A DNA stretch of 64,000 nucleotides from Annulohypoxylon bovei var. microspora (GCA_022836615.1 MU405301.1:91509-155508); one strand, 5' to 3'; positions 1 to 13,300 are shown, numbered from the stretch's first letter. Translations and numbers: made by a program. Notes: generated from the letters alone by a model not told the origin.

Positions 1-332
1 TCGATGCTGCGGGACTGGGCGGCGGGCCGTCGGGACCAGGTAACATGGCTGGCGGTGCTGGCGGCAACGAGAGAAGTCTGGAGGACATGTTCTACCAGAA
101 GGAGATGGAGATCTCGAAGAGCGCCTTCACGAGACAATTCACATACGCCATCGTGTACGCGTGGGTGAAGCTAAGGGAGCAAGTAAGTCTATCATGTTCT
201 CCGTCGAGCAAACTGATTATTCAGTCCAGCTTCTAACCTCTTCCACAGGAAATCCGCAATATCACGTGGATCGCCGAGTGCATAGCGCAGAACCAGAAGG
301 AGAGGATTGGCAACTACATCAGCGTATTCTGA
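1..332 (+). CDS. vma6: V-type H+-ATPase subunit d (Vma6), 3' end
   Basis: Partial gene, cut by the left window edge. Two exons: 1-182 (reading from base 3) and 249-332, with a 66-bp intron starting GTAAGT and ending CACAG. The 87 visible residues hold the family's C-terminus, with WVKLREQEIRNITWIAEC followed by a stretch ending NYISVF and a stop. Subunit d sits on the central stalk of the vacuolar proton pump, coupling the V1 rotor to the Vo c-ring. A Gly/Ser/Ala-rich loop lies just before EDMFYQKEMEIS; yeast Vma6 has no such loop, while I believe filamentous fungi often do (memory, not checked). The gene is tail-to-tail with the bS15m gene, about 310 bp away. Identity is certain to family level; the N-terminal three quarters lie outside the window. 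Confidence 0.93.
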
Positions 333-645
333 TTTCCCATGCAATTTTTGTACTTGCTTCTGCTCTTCGCTCTCTTCGAAACTCTGTAGAACTAATGGAC
401 GGGATACCAACGGAAATAGCATTTCGAAGCTGTGATTGTCACTTGTTTTTTCTTCTTTCTTCTCACTTGTTCTTACACAAAGGCGCAAGGCTGATGGACA
501 GATAGTTAGAGCTTCTCGCGTTCTCGAAGGCTGCTGGTGTTTTTTGTATTTGTACATAGGCACGTGGTATTACAGAGTATGCATCTAGGCCACATATATG
601 ATACACTTTCAAGTAGCATAGCATGGCATATCGACCAACGGCTTT
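333..645. other. convergent 3' spacer
   Basis: Short spacer holding the 3' untranslated regions of the Vma6 gene (plus strand) and the bS15m gene (minus strand). No coding signal on either strand. Confidence 0.6.
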
Positions 646-1659
646 TTATATGGTGATTTGTCCCTTCCAGGTCGCCGGGCTCAGGCCCAGAGTCTCGATC
701 ATGTGCTTCCACCTGTCGCTTCCCCTCTCCTCCCGCTCCATATACCGCATGAGCCTCTGTCGTCTGTGGAGAAGCAACCTTAGATCCCTCTTGCCCACCT
801 TGTCCTTATAACCTCTCCCCTTGTGCAGTTCGTTGGCCAGAGCCCGGATTTTGGTCGTCAGGATGGCGATCTGTACCTCGCTGCTCCCCGTGTCCGGACC
901 ACCTCGCACCGGCATTTCCTTCCTCTCCTCCCCTCGAGCAAGGGCCTTCGGCCTTAGAGTGAGGTCGGTCTCGTGCCTGCCAAAGGTCTCCACGCACCGG
1001 CGGATATTGGCGTGCAGCCTGTCCTTCGCGGAGCCGTTGTCCATATGCGTGATGCGCCGTATAGCCTCCAAGGCCAGTTCGTGCTGCTGTTTGTGCGTCT
1101 CAACGTTCTTGTTGAAATCCTCAGAGCCCTCGGGGACGAGCTGCGACCCCATGGGCCGGGTCAGGGTATACGCATGCTCGACGGCGGAAAGCAGCTCCTG
1201 CTTGTCGATCATGTTGTTCAGGATATGGGGCGAGGTGGGGAGCTCAAATGGCTCTGCTAGCGGCCTTCCCTCTGCGTCGACCGGCGGTTTGGAAAGCGGC
1301 GCCTGGCCGGCGGAGTCGAGGGACTCGATGAAGGGCGTCTGGATGCCGCGGATGGGGTCGCCGGCCTCGACCGCCCGGACAGCGTCGATCTCCTGTCGCC
1401 TCTTGTTGTGGGCAGCCTCCCGCTGCTGCATTTGCGCCCATCGGTAGGGGTCTTGCTTCGCTAGCCGCTTCTTCTCTTTACTCGACAGAGATGCGGTTTG
1501 GGTGATTGGGAGGAATGCCGGAGTGGGCTTCTTTACAGCTGGCCGTAGACATACTGTCGAGCTATTGTTAGTCGCAAATGGTCATTGGAAGCAAGATCGT
1601 GCATTCTCCTTACATGAAAAAGTGCCTAGGCGCTGCACGCCTGGTATTCGAGGCGGCAT
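646..1659 (-). CDS. mitochondrial ribosomal protein bS15m (MRPS28-type)
   Basis: Two exons on the minus strand: 1659-1614 and 1553-646, with a 60-bp GT-AG intron. The product is 317 aa. I chose the start at 1659 because the main frame is open upstream of its first internal Met and joins cleanly to a short exon beginning MPPRIPGVQRLGTFS, a basic, acid-free sequence typical of a mitochondrial presequence. The C-terminal third is the S15 domain: GSSEVQIAILTTKIRAL, then HKGRGYKDKVGKRDLRLLL HRRQ and LMRYMERE. bS15 binds the central domain of small-subunit rRNA, so the protein should act in the mitochondrial 28S/37S-type small subunit. The middle part GDPIRGIQTPFIESLDS is the usual fungal extension. 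It shares its upstream region with the cytosolic ribosomal gene RPS0. Confidence 0.92.
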
Positions 1660-2131
1660 AGCGGCGTATATTGGAGGGTTGATCTGCTGGATGGAAATTC
1701 AACTTTTAGCGATTGACCCACTTTATTGGACATGAAAGACGAAATCAACCTTCAAGCACGGTCCACATATGCTTACCTAAGGTTCTGAGGTTGAAGAAAA
1801 TCGCGGAGTGGACAAATGTCATGACCGATCCAGTGCCAAGATTACCTAAGCTCTGTACCGTGGACCTGACGTAAAACTCGGTACGTACCGAGGGGTCCTA
1901 GCTTTACCCAATTGGCATTAGCGGCTCCAAACCCTAAGCTCTCGCACCAAATCACAATTAGACCATGGTCAAATCGTCAATCGTCCCGCGAACTTTTTTT
2001 CCTTTCTCTCGCAGGAAATTTCCAACACCTCGACAAGACAAATCGCGACGCAACCTCTTAAATTTCCTCACTTCTTTTTTCCTTCACCCTCTTTTCACTT
2101 TCTTCGAACGTTGCGAAAACTATTCTTCAAG
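1660..2131. promoter_or_regulatory. shared divergent promoter of bS15m and RPS0, with AACCCTAA box
   Basis: A 472-bp region between two divergent starts. It contains AACCCTAA at 1930-1937, about 195 bp before the RPS0 start. This telomere-like box is the binding motif of Tbf1, which is known to sit in ribosomal-protein promoters of many fungi outside the yeast Rap1 lineage; its use here is inferred. From about 1985 to 2110 the plus strand is strongly pyrimidine-rich (CT tracts), typical of highly expressed fungal genes around transcription start. Confidence 0.55.
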
Positions 2132-3160
2132 ATGGCGCCCACTAACCTCCCCTCGTGCATGCACGCGACGTCCCAGGACATCGAGATGCTCCTGGCCGCG
2201 CAGTCTCATCTCGGATCCAAGAACTTGCAGGTTCACATGGAGCCTTACCTCTGGAAGACCCGAGCCGACGGTGTCAATGTCATCAACATTGGCAAGACCT
2301 GGTATGTCTTTTAAAATCAATTCTGCTTTATTGATTTGCGCAATTAGCGTAATTCTAACCTGAATTCTTCATCGCAGGGAGAAGATCGTCCTGGCCGCCC
2401 GCATCATCGCTGCCGTCGACAACCCCGCCGACATCTGTGTCATCTCTGCCCGTCCCTACGGACAGCGATCCGTCCTCAAGTTCGCCGCCCACACCGGTGC
2501 CGTTGCCATCGCCGGTCGATTCACCCCTGGTTCTTTCACCAACTACATCACCCGATCGTTCAAGGAACCCCGCCTGATTATCGTCACCGACCCCCGCACC
2601 GATGCTCAAGCTATCAAGGAGGCTTCCTACGTCAACATCCCCGTCATCGCCCTTTGCGACACTGACTCCCCTACCGAGTACGTCGACGTTGCCATCCCTA
2701 CCAACAACAAGGGTCGTCACGCCATTGGTTGTGTCTGGTGGATGCTTGCCCGTGAGGTCCTCCGCATCCGCAATACTATCGCTAGCCGCGACATTCCCTG
2801 GGATGTAATGGTCGATCTTTACTTCTGTATGTTATATCAAATCATGAAAAGCTCTATTATGGTATAAGTGGAGATAAGCTAATACTAGTATCTACAGACC
2901 GCGACCCTGAGGCCGAGGCTGAGGAGAAGGTCGAGGAGGAGAAGGTACCCGGTGCTGAGGAGGTCGGCCCTGCTGCTATCGAGACTGGCGCTTTCGCCGC
3001 TCCCGCTGCTGCTGCTGCTGACTGGGAAGCCGCACCCGCTGGCTTCGCCGCTGCCCAGACTGGTGGTTGGGACGGCGCAACTGACGAGTGGGCGAACGCT
3101 ACTGGTGCTCCTCCGGCCGGTGAATGGGGTGCTGCGGATGCCAAGGAGAGCACGTGGTAG
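2132..3160 (+). CDS. rps0: 40S ribosomal protein S0 (uS2)
   Basis: Three exons: 2132-2301, 2378-2826 and 2898-3160, giving 293 aa. Both introns have GT-AG ends, and the second follows TACTTCT|GTATGT. The start ATG follows CTTCAAG and gives MAPTNLPSCMHATSQDIEML, the expected N-terminus. The uS2 fold is clear: AAQSHLGSKNLQVHMEPYLW, GVNVINIGKTWEK, ARPYGQRSVLKFAAHTGA, GRFTPGSFTNYITRSFKEPR, LIIVTDPRTDAQAIKEASY and PVIALCDTDSPTEYVDVAIP. The C-terminal tail is acidic, then Ala- and Trp-rich, and ends KESTW. RPS0 is needed for late 40S maturation and joins uS5 and eS21 at the head-body junction. Length fits the family (about 250-300 aa). Confidence 0.97.
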
Positions 3161-4943
3161 GACAATGACTCCAGCAATGGAAAGGGTCCTGGCAGTCGGG
3201 GAGGTCTTCTAACTCAATCCGGCGCGAGTGAATTTTAGATGGTCTTCATCGGCACCATCGCACATCACCGCGGTATTTGATTTTCCTTTTGCAGCAGACG
3301 AATGGATAGGGAGAAGTGCGGGTAAACTTGACCGTACTAATGAGGGAAAGATATCCGAACTCCGGACTGGTTTTCTCTTAATCTTCAATACCTACTTAGG
3401 GCTGGTTCAACTTGACTTTATAGGTAGTCGACTAGTTCCTATCGAAGACGAAGTGGAAACTGGGCCGGGGTTCGGGGGAATGCCCTATGCAGTCAAAGGG
3501 GTGGACTTAATCGTTATCCCGCCTGCCTTCTCTTAGCTTAGTCTTAGTTGCGGAAGCATAAAAGAACGATTCCCAGCACGTCTGATGATGAATACCCTGT
3601 GAGGGGTTGTTTACTTGATGTGGATCTGATATGTATGATCGTATGCCTGATGTGATGGGAATTTGCCTAGGTGCTAACGTTAGACAGCTTATCCTGTTCT
3701 TAAGAAGGAATATAGCTGAGATGTAGGTAGGTCGTAGGTTCTGAACATATTACACCATCTCCATTTCATGATTTATGGACCTAACAAGGACATTGTCATG
3801 AGCACGAGGAAGCAAGCAAGTATCGTTCAAACATCTCTCATACATACGTATAAGAGTACCTAAGTTGGTTGCCTATCCAGGAACCTACTCCACATCCATG
3901 CATACCTCTCTTCTCATTCAACCTTATTTTCTCGTCATCGTCTTCCTTCTCTTCACGACAAACGCCTAACAGTACAGCATCACACAGCAGCACGTAAAAC
4001 CTCGGTTTGAGTAACGGAACGGACATAAACAGGTAAATGTATGATGATGAGTATGGGTATGGGGTATCTGAACAATGGACCAGAAGAAGAGTCACGCGAT
4101 TACACTCCACTCCACACCCTTCCTCCCTCCTCCCTCCTATCTCACTACTGCACACGTCACTTGCTCTTGCTGCTACACCTACTCCTACACTTTGCTACCC
4201 GCTCCCGCCCCCTTTCATGTTAAACTTCGCTCCCCGACTGTCATGCATATATGTACTGATCTCCCCCCTTTCGTATCTACCACCCCTCGCCCCCTTCCCC
4301 TACTACTCCCTCCGACAGATTGATTCGTTCATAGACGTTAAGTAGAGCCCTAGACTAAACACTAAGAAAAAATAAAGACGGAACCGCTGAACTCCGGTGC
4401 TGTCGATGATGAATGATGAATGATGATGATGATGGGATATGAATGCCCTCCCGCGTCCTGTTGCTCCTCGCCCGCCACCGAAACCGCGGCCCTGCCAATG
4501 TATTGATTCCGCACCTAGTTGATCGTCTTTGAAACCCGGACGTTGCGGTGGGGAAGAGAAAAAAATATCGATAGAATGCTACATGCAAGAAGTGAAGGTA
4601 AGGGAATTTTCGCCTAAAGTCAGGCAGGTAGGTATCGAGGCAGAAGAGCTATGTCTTTGTTGCAGCGCAAATGGGAAAGCTCGCTAGTATGGTGTATCGT
4701 GGTATCGTTTGGGGTATTATATACTAAGGATGGCAAAAAGCCTGCGTACTTGTACATTGGTGGCGATCTTTGCGAACACCGATTATCGTCTATGATGTTG
4801 TTGATGAGTAATGGTAAATGAAAACAAGGTATGCGAGCGATGGTGATATCGATCATGGACACATGATATACAGATTATATGTCGAGCGGCGTCGACGCGT
4901 AGACTAATTAGTGCTGTTCATTTGAATAGAGAATGATATTCGC
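3161..4943. other. spacer with 3' regions; short GAT/GAATGAT microsatellite
   Basis: The spacer holds the RPS0 3' untranslated region on the left and that of the LTE1-like gene on the right. A GATGAATGATGAATGATGAT-type simple repeat lies at about 4404-4434. Pyrimidine-rich stretches at 4090-4310 give open frames on the plus strand, but these are low-complexity and have no protein character. Confidence 0.5.
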
Positions 4944-7900
4944 CTATTCCAGACTTTCTGAATGCTTTCTGATATTCTCGTCGCTCAGAGCGCTCATCCA
5001 GAGACAACGTTCGGTGATACCTTCGATGGGTTGGAACTGATAGTGGGTGCTAGCTTCAAGTAGACGAAGTAATGTCTTCACGACCGCAGCGGCGATGCGG
5101 CAGCGTTCAAAGTTGACTAGAGGTGCGGTAGTCGGCGAGCTGGCAATTTCGGACGGCCGTTGAGAGTTGAAGAGCAGGTCGTGCGTGTAAATACCGACGA
5201 AAGGAATACATCCGGTATCAGCAGCAGTGCCACCGCCTTCCATTTCCGCGCGGAGATTGTAGAAGTTCTTCGTAGGCGAAACAAGAGTCTCAAGATCCTT
5301 CATAGTCTTTAGGTCGTCAGGTGGAACCATGGCCCAAGTCCTAACTAGTCTTGCTACTTCATTTGACGTCAAGGCGATAGTAATCTGACTCATTGTAGCA
5401 AAGTTGCGGTATCTCCTGCAATGGGCAGCGATGTGGAGGAACTTGATGATGCAGCGTGCTCGCTCCTCTATATCTTGCGTGAGGACGACCTCTGAAATCA
5501 CCCACTTGACGATGATGTTGAACCGCGCAATGACAACTTCGACACCGTGAGCGTCCGTATTTCGAAGAAAGTCGACCCAAGACCGTGAGTCGTTGTTGGA
5601 ATTTTTCCATCGCATCTCGATCAGCTCTCTCCAGTCAACCTCATTCAGAGCATCCTTTTCAATCAAGGTAAATTGCTGAGCAAGGATCTCGGAGTCAAAG
5701 GCAAGTATGAAAGGCAGATGGGCTGAGTTCTTTCGGCTTCCCTCAGAAGACAATCGAGGTGCATTGCGCAACGCCTCTGCTGTGCCGGTTGGGTCCCTTG
5801 GCGAGTCCGAACCGTGTTGGTACATAGCAGTAGTGGGTGTCGTATCAGGTGTAGGTGGCAATGGTTTCTGGGCCCACAGCTGGTGCTCGTGAAGCTGAGG
5901 GACATGGTCAGCCTCCGAACCCCCAGAAGCATGCGTACGCGTTAAAGTCATAGGGGGCGAAGGAGGTTTCTCTCTAGATGAGAAGGTAATTCCGCCCTCG
6001 GTATCCGGTGATCCGGTATTTATAGGAGTAAGCTTTCTCGGTGAACGTGGCTCTCCAAAGATATAATCGTCGGGGTCAGGCATCTCGCCCGACATTTCGG
6101 ATGATAACGCAGAATCATTGTCACTGTCCACGTCCAAGAACGTGGGGTCTCCAGGCGCAGTTGCTCCCGGCTTGATCTTGTTCATGCTTTCTGTTTTCCG
6201 TACAAACTCGTAAGATGGATGAACCGAGGTGCTAGCAACTTCCTCGTTGCTCTCTCCTGGTGGCGTTTCCGGGCCTATCAGTATTGAATGATCTGTCCAT
6301 TCCCGAGTAGCTGTTTTGCTACGCCCATCGTCTGTTAATCCTCGATCAAGTAGCGGCGTTGAGTTGTAACTCTCCCTTGAATCTTCTGACAAGAATGAGA
6401 TGGCCTCGGAAAATCGGGGAGCGAGCTGATCATTGAGCGGCACATCGAAATTCTCCTCCATCGGCGAGACAATTTCTTCGTCAATATGCTGTTGACGGTG
6501 CTTTCGCTTTTCTTCCTTGGCGTGTTTTATCTCGGGTGTTGTTGCAACGGGTCTATCCTTGAGACCTTCGAGATCGGTTTGTGGTATCTTAGACGGTTCC
6601 ATTGAGAGTTTAGCAATCCTCCTCTCATATTTGCCCTCGAGTTTTAAAAGCGCCGACTCGACACCTCCATCGTCGTCATCATCTGGGATTTGAGCAAGTT
6701 TTTGAGCTTCGGCTTCAAAGGACGGTCGCATTATTGGCTTTGAGGAGTGTGTGCTAAACAGAGATGCGGCTGCACGCTTCGGAGCCTGCTGTGCCATAGC
6801 CCCTAAGGAGAAGACTTCGGCTCGTTTCTGCGAATAATCGCTACTGACGACGTCGACAAAACCGCTAGACTCCCTAATAGGACTACGTAGGTAAGAGCTC
6901 CTTAGAGAGTCCGTATAAGTCGTTAGCGAGCCCACAGATCGTGACCTATGAAGCGGCGCATTGTCTAGGTCGTGTACATTAGTCACGTTTTTTAGATCTC
7001 CACCCGGTCGTCTTCGGAGGACCCTGAGTGGTGGGGGCATAACTTCAGAAGCTATAGATCCCTCCGAATACGTAGTCGCATCAAAACTCCTAATTGTGGA
7101 CTGCGCAGCGATGCCGCTCTGGAAGGATGCCCATCGTCGATGAGCAATGGAACCTCTAGACCTATAGCTACGGCTCGATTGCTGACGTTGATGCCGTTTC
7201 GCGTAGCTTAACGGGGGCCTACTAGGTGACTGTTTAATGAAGCTAACCGATGGGCGAGCGTTGGGAGTAGTCTCTTCGGAGGAACGTCCTTGACTCAGCG
7301 TTTCCAAATCAGGAACAAACGGCGGCAAGGGGGTAGTAGAGGCTGAAGATCTGAAAACATGTTGACCCAGGAGATAAGACGATCTTCTCGGAGTGCCCCC
7401 GCGCATAGCTTGTCCAGGCGGCGTCGTTGGTGGCGTTAGATCAGCACCACCACCAGCTCGCATCATGCTCTCCGCAAACGCTTCAACGGATGGGTTCCAT
7501 GCCGTCAAAGCACCAGTCATAAGCGGGTAATCACCGGGCGGCAAGGTTCCATCGACAATAACAATAGACTTGCTTCCGGCCGTAATCGCCGTGTCGCTCA
7601 TGGGCCTCAATTCAAACGATGAGTCTAAGTGGGCTAGAGAATATTCGATAGGGTCATTAGCAACACCGGTATGACTGTTGTTATCGTCTTCGGTAGCAGT
7701 TCCCATAATAGCATCCTCTTGTACAGCCTTTTTGAAATCCTCAGCAATTGTAGCACCAAGAAGATCGATACGCACAGCAGCACGGGTACCGCTCGGGGGA
7801 GGCGGTCGCGCTTGCGGAACAACCGCCGTTCCCGGGAGTCTATTAGTCGTCACGCCCCGAGGCCCAACTGGTGCGATGTCGATGAAATTTCCTCGCGTGG

Positions 7901-10327
7901 ATGCAACGCCTTGGCCTCTCGTACTCAAAGCCCTCCGAACACTGCCGATCAACTTTTTCATGCCTTGGCCCGACATCGCCGACGCAGAACCCTTCTCTTT
8001 CGACCCTTCAGTGGGGTGAGTTTGGAAAACCGTGGTTTGACGCGCCCCTCCCCAGGGACCCGGGGGATCTATCTCGACATAAGCTTGAGCGGGAGGCATA
8101 AAATTTCCCCGGACAAGGCTGCCAGCATATGGCAAAGTTAGCAGGAACTCGGCGTTTTTGTATAAAACCTTCTCTGTAACTGTGCCATGATCTCGGAGAG
8201 AATCTGTCAGGCTGTTGTTCCGCCTATGAGACGTATGGGGTCTAACCCGCTTCCCGGTCAAAGCGCGTGGAGTAGAGGCAACAGGGTCCGCATTAGTGTA
8301 GATGGAACTGGGATCAGCAGGATGGGCAGCGAAGGCGGAACTCGTATTAGGTTCACCGATCCGAAACCCTTTCGTTGGAAATGAACAGGACACCACATCG
8401 AGACTCGCAATACTAGTTGGCGAAGTCTGTCTCCTATCCAATTCAGTAGTAGGTCGCCCCGCCTCTTCGTCCTCTGGTGTATCTGGGCGCATGTCGCCGA
8501 GTAAAACCGAATCAATATGGCCGGCCCTAGACACGTCCTGGTAAAATGTATTTTCAGGGCGCGAGTCGGTCTCCGGAAGGTGGAGACCATACAGGTGCGG
8601 CAGCTCGTCGAACTCGGTTTCCCAGAAGCTAGGGTCCAAACTTGGATCTCGATGACCAGCTATTCCACCTGGCGCAATGGGAATATTGGGACCCAGCGAC
8701 GAATCAAATTCTGGACCGTCCCAAAATTGAGCACATACCCGTCTCCAACATTTCTTCAGCTCTGCTAGGATCTTCAACTGAACCTTCCTACCTCGCTCAT
8801 CTTGAGAAAGCTCCTCGACAAAGTCGTTTATAAGATTGCAGAACATCACACGGAGGTGGTAATCCACAACAAAGTCGTCGACAAAGTAATTCAGGATCCA
8901 GTGCCTCATAGCCACAAACGTCCTCACCCTAACTACCATCCCTGTCTCGTCATCTCGGGATACGGCCCATCTAAGTCTAGCAACCAGCATCCGAAGCAAA
9001 TCCTGGGTATCTAGAAACGCACGGAAAGTGAGGAAGAAATCGGAAATTAGTTCGTAGTCCAAAAAAGTAGGTGACGTAATTTCAGCAACTAATCGCGGTG
9101 GTGTAGCAGCTGTCACGGCGTTTGTGGAAGAAGAATAGCGTACAATCGCACGATCGTCACAGGCTGGCTTGAAGGTAAGCGCGTCAAACATACTAGGCTC
9201 GATGACCAAATGCGTTGAGAGATACGTTGATCGGACCGGATGAAGAGGAGATCGCGGCGTGGGAATGGTGGCAGGGCTAAGCAAGCCCGGCGACTGTAAC
9301 TGGGGGTGGGGCGAGGAGCTCGCCCTTTGTCTTACAGTGTCTATGGGCTCTGGGCGAAGAGAATTAAGATCACGAGCTGGTGGTCGAAAGAATGAGGCGT
9401 TACTCGAACGGACGTCCTCGGTCGGAGCATATGACGAGCCTCGGATCAAAGGCGTACCCTTAAGAGTGAATCTCGGGGTGCCTAGCTTCCAGGAAGGAAT
9501 GGAAACTTGCAGAAGTTGGCTTAGATCCCGGCCTAAATCTTCTGCGGTTCTCGACCTCTGTTCGTTCTGCGGCTTCGATATCACGACTTTAAAAACTCCA
9601 TCATCTCCTTCCTGCGCTATGCTTGCGTCTTGAATAGTTGAATCTGACATTGCGCGACGACTCCGGTTTTTAATTGACTTTAAGTCAAAGTAGGCCTTCT
9701 TCCTCACAACTCCAGGAGACGGAGATTCAGTCTGAGGAGTTGGGGTCCATTGACCGCTAAGCAGCTCGCTATTCCCATCGGACTTCATCTTGTTCCGAGT
9801 TAGAGTATCTAAGCCTGCCGTGCTTGGTGGCGTTGCTGGGAATGTGAAGCTAGGTTGTGGATATCTCTGGTTTGCTGGCCTTATAGTAGGTCTATTGTCG
9901 GTCTCGTGGTTAGTATATTATGGTTAGTTATGTATCCGGTTTACCCGTACCTCAAGTATATTTGGCCATTATTACCCACGTTGGCCACGGTAAAGTGTCT
10001 TCCTTCTCGGCCGGCTGAGCCTCCATCTGGTGCTATATTCCACTTGTCACCCTCACTCTCCCATTTTGCTTTCATTCCATCCTGGCCGCCAGACCTCCTC
10101 TCGCCTGCCGGTACCAACGGTCTCGAACCAGTTATATGAGGTATGCGCACTTTGGATCCCCCGATTTTACTAGCTAGTCCGCCGAGCGGCGGTGATTTTC
10201 TCTTCGGATCTCGAGGTGTGGTCGGTGATTTCTTATTAGGTAAAGAATCTGTTCGCAAGGACTGGAGGAGGCTAGGATTCGACCGTGTGGGCAACGGCGG
10301 GTGTAAACCTCGAGGTTCTACCTCCAT
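4944..10327 (-). CDS. lte1: LTE1-like guanine nucleotide exchange factor (RasGEF N + RasGEF)
   Basis: Two exons on the minus strand: 10327-9951 and 9891-4944, joined across a 59-bp intron (GTACGG...CAATAG). The product is 1774 aa. The first exon encodes MEVEPRGLHPPLPTRSN and a conserved block ending with KWNIAPDGGSAGREGRHFTV; an in-frame stop just upstream of 10327 supports this start. Residues about 365-505 form the RasGEF N-terminal (REM) module (FLDYELISDFFLTFRAFL, then VAMRHWILNYFVDDF). Residues about 1520-1774 form the catalytic Cdc25-type domain (FNIIVKWVISEVV, RARCIIKFLHIAAHCR, FATMSQITIALTS). The long middle is Ser/Pro-rich and probably disordered. Yeast Lte1 acts at mitotic exit with the Tem1 pathway; in filamentous fungi the cognate GTPase is uncertain, so function beyond a Ras-family GEF is inference. 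Confidence 0.9.
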
Positions 10328-13300
10328 GTCTCTCTACTACGCGGCAGAACAGTGCCTGCTAAATCCAATGGTGACGGACGAATGCATTGAAGGCCGGAAA
10401 TACGAGACTAATCGATTAGATCCACGGGAAGAAGAAAAAAGAACAATATGAGAGCCCCTTTTCAAAAAAGAATAGTGCGACTCGACGATATGTAGCGTAT
10501 GGTTTGAGGTCTTGGAAGTGTTGCGCGCACACACTCGGATTACCATCTAGGCCTTCTCTCGTTCATGCGTGTATGGTACTTCGTATTCGTGGGCAAGTCG
10601 GATATTTTGTCGAAAGGGTGCTGTCTCGACGTATACGCTCGTTGCCAATAGGACTGGATACCAAAATGTCCGTTTTCCTTCACGACGCCCCAATACCGTC
10701 CCCTTTACGAGCGGTTGAATGCGACGAGAGTCAATTGGGTGTCGTCCGGTTGGACAACGGCGGTGACAGTTGAATGGTAAGAAGGAGAGTTTACAAGGGC
10801 CGCGGATGACAGAAGTATCATTTGGGGCTATCGGGAACCTTCCTGCTAGGGTGCTAGGGTGCTGGTAGGTTGTGCAGTTGTGCAGTTGTGCTAGGTTGGT
10901 GCTTGCCTGCCCTGCACACGCCCCGTCGCTGCTAAAGCTAACATTTAATGCCTGCAAAGTTGAAGGCGAGCGCACTGGCCCCGGCTGCCGGCCAGACCCT
11001 AAGCAGGGAAGATATTACAGGGGATAATGTCATCAAAGTGGTCCCATTCGTCCAATTTTCGCGCACAGGTCAACTGCAATTTACTGTGGCTGGCCTACTA
11101 GCCCCGGTCTATCCCCTGCAATAATAAATTTACAGGCAGTTACAGAGATACATCGATACCGCACGGACTTAAGACAGACATGGAGTTGGGGAAAAGGGAA
11201 AAGAAAGAACATTGAAGACTCGAGGCGAGTATCATGCAGTGTAGCATTTACATATGATTTAAATACATGAAATACCTACAGCACTTGTAGAGTCATACAT
11301 ACATGTACATACCTAGTAGGTACTTTATGTACTTTTTTTACTCTCAATGCTCTTAACAACATTAAACTTGGAAGCCAAGGGACAACATTGAAGAAGCGAT
11401 ATAAACATAGTTACATGCAATTCAACAGCATTCCCTCCTTTATACATAGTATTCTACAATTAAGGAATGTCCAATCGTATGCTTTCGGCGCCGAATTGCT
11501 TGCAAACATTGACCGATGAAGTACAGAAAATCATGCAAGATGGTGAATGACCTAACCGTGCTCGTCGCCCCTCGCTTACATTGGCCAATCCGTCCGATCT
11601 TTTATACATCACGATGCTGCACTCCTCGAAGCCGAGTCTGCGTGTCTAGCAATACTGCATAATATGCAGTGGGCAGTTTAGGGTCCACCTACATACAGTA
11701 CCTAGGTATCTAGGTAGCTACCATTATCTCTTATTGTTTTTCTTCTTCTCAGCTTTTTCTTTTCCCTCTTATAACGTTAGATAGAGAGAAAGGGGCAGAG
11801 GGGGTAGAGTAAAAAAAGAACAGTTACACTATAAAAAACTAAATCCTCTAACAATGCACTTCTGAGATTTGCCTAGAAATACATATCCAGGAATGTATCT
11901 TCCTAGACAGGCGTATATCTAACATTTTGTGGAGGGTTGACATCATTTCCGCCGCTTTGGTACCTAACGCATGTTGCTTAGTGGTTTCATGCAAGACAAA
12001 TACAGAACCTCAGCACTGAACCATAGCCCCTTCATCAATGTAAATGCGACAGCATGTATGTCTTCAACCCAAGAAAAAGCAGATGGACTGTTGATTATCA
12101 TATCTATTTCTAACACATGGTCAGCTAACATGTTGGAAAAGACAAACATGTATTTTGGTATATAATTATATCGTTCCTTTATTTTCTCTTTTTTCTTTCT
12201 AAATATCTCCTCCTTTCCACTCATACATAGTACATACACACCATAAGCGAAGTGGGATATGAGATGCGAACCCCCTTAGGTATGTACAGCCTAGATAGCC
12301 CTAGAGATAGATGCCCAATGGCGAACTAGATATGATAGGAACAGGCTAAGCTTGCAGTGGTTTAATGAACCAACGAACTTAAGAGCATCAAGATCACCAG
12401 GGACTAGCCTAAACAAACTACCGAAATATTTATTGATCATTATAATAGTATGTATGTATATTCTACTATTGCTGACGTAGAGGCGAATTCTATTTAGACT
12501 ACACACTCGAGATAGGATTCATAGATCTGACGTATACGATGACCAAATATAACACATGAAGGCATTGTGGGATCTAGTAAGCCGCATACATACCAACGTA
12601 TCGCATTTTATACAGTTGGCCTCGCGTCTCAGCTGGTAACTTTCGATAAAGGTCCGGCCCTTTTAGAACGCACAATGTAGCTCAAAACGGATTCAAAAAG
12701 AGAGAAAGGGGGGCGAAGTTGAAAGGCAGATATGTAGGTAGGTAGGATCAAACTACATTCGTCAATGTACCATCGGCCACGATACCAAGGAGCCTGATAA
12801 TGTAGTAATTGATACCATTTCCTGCAGGGCTGATCCTCATCAGTCACTTCTCATAGCACCAGCGAAGCCGCTTGCCACCAATCAGAAAGACCTACTCCAA
12901 CAATGGTCTACAATTCCTTCCCTGCTGTAGGTTGCTTTCGCCAGAATAGAGTCGCTACCGCGAGATTCCTCGCAGCAATGTCCTTTAGACATACCTCGTA
13001 AGGGTTACTTTTCCTGGTTCAGCTCAGCCCGAGTTCAACTCATCAGATGAACTCACCGCGTATTATTCTCGTCGCATCTGATTTACCTCTTACTCGATCC
13101 AACCCGACGCAAGGAGAGGGCACCATATTACAAGACTATCAAGAAGAGAATAGAATAGATGGAGCCCCTTCTACACCACAGTCGATCTTTGGCATAAATA
13201 AAATCCTAAGGAGGATTATCGCGGGCGCAGTAGCGTGCAGATTGGATCATCCCGTGAGTTTATGTAGGTAAGAAATGATGTAGGCGAGATGCCTCTAGTC

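Noticed and set aside
821..1447. 208-codon plus-strand frame
   Set aside because: Antisense shadow of the bS15m gene.
4404..4434. GAT-rich repeat as possible CRISPR or satellite
   Set aside because: Only a short microsatellite without spacers; CRISPR is not expected in a fungal nuclear genome.
10547..10975. 142-codon minus-strand frame upstream of the LTE1-like gene
   Set aside because: No domain, overlaps simple repeats (TTGTGCAG); probably promoter DNA.
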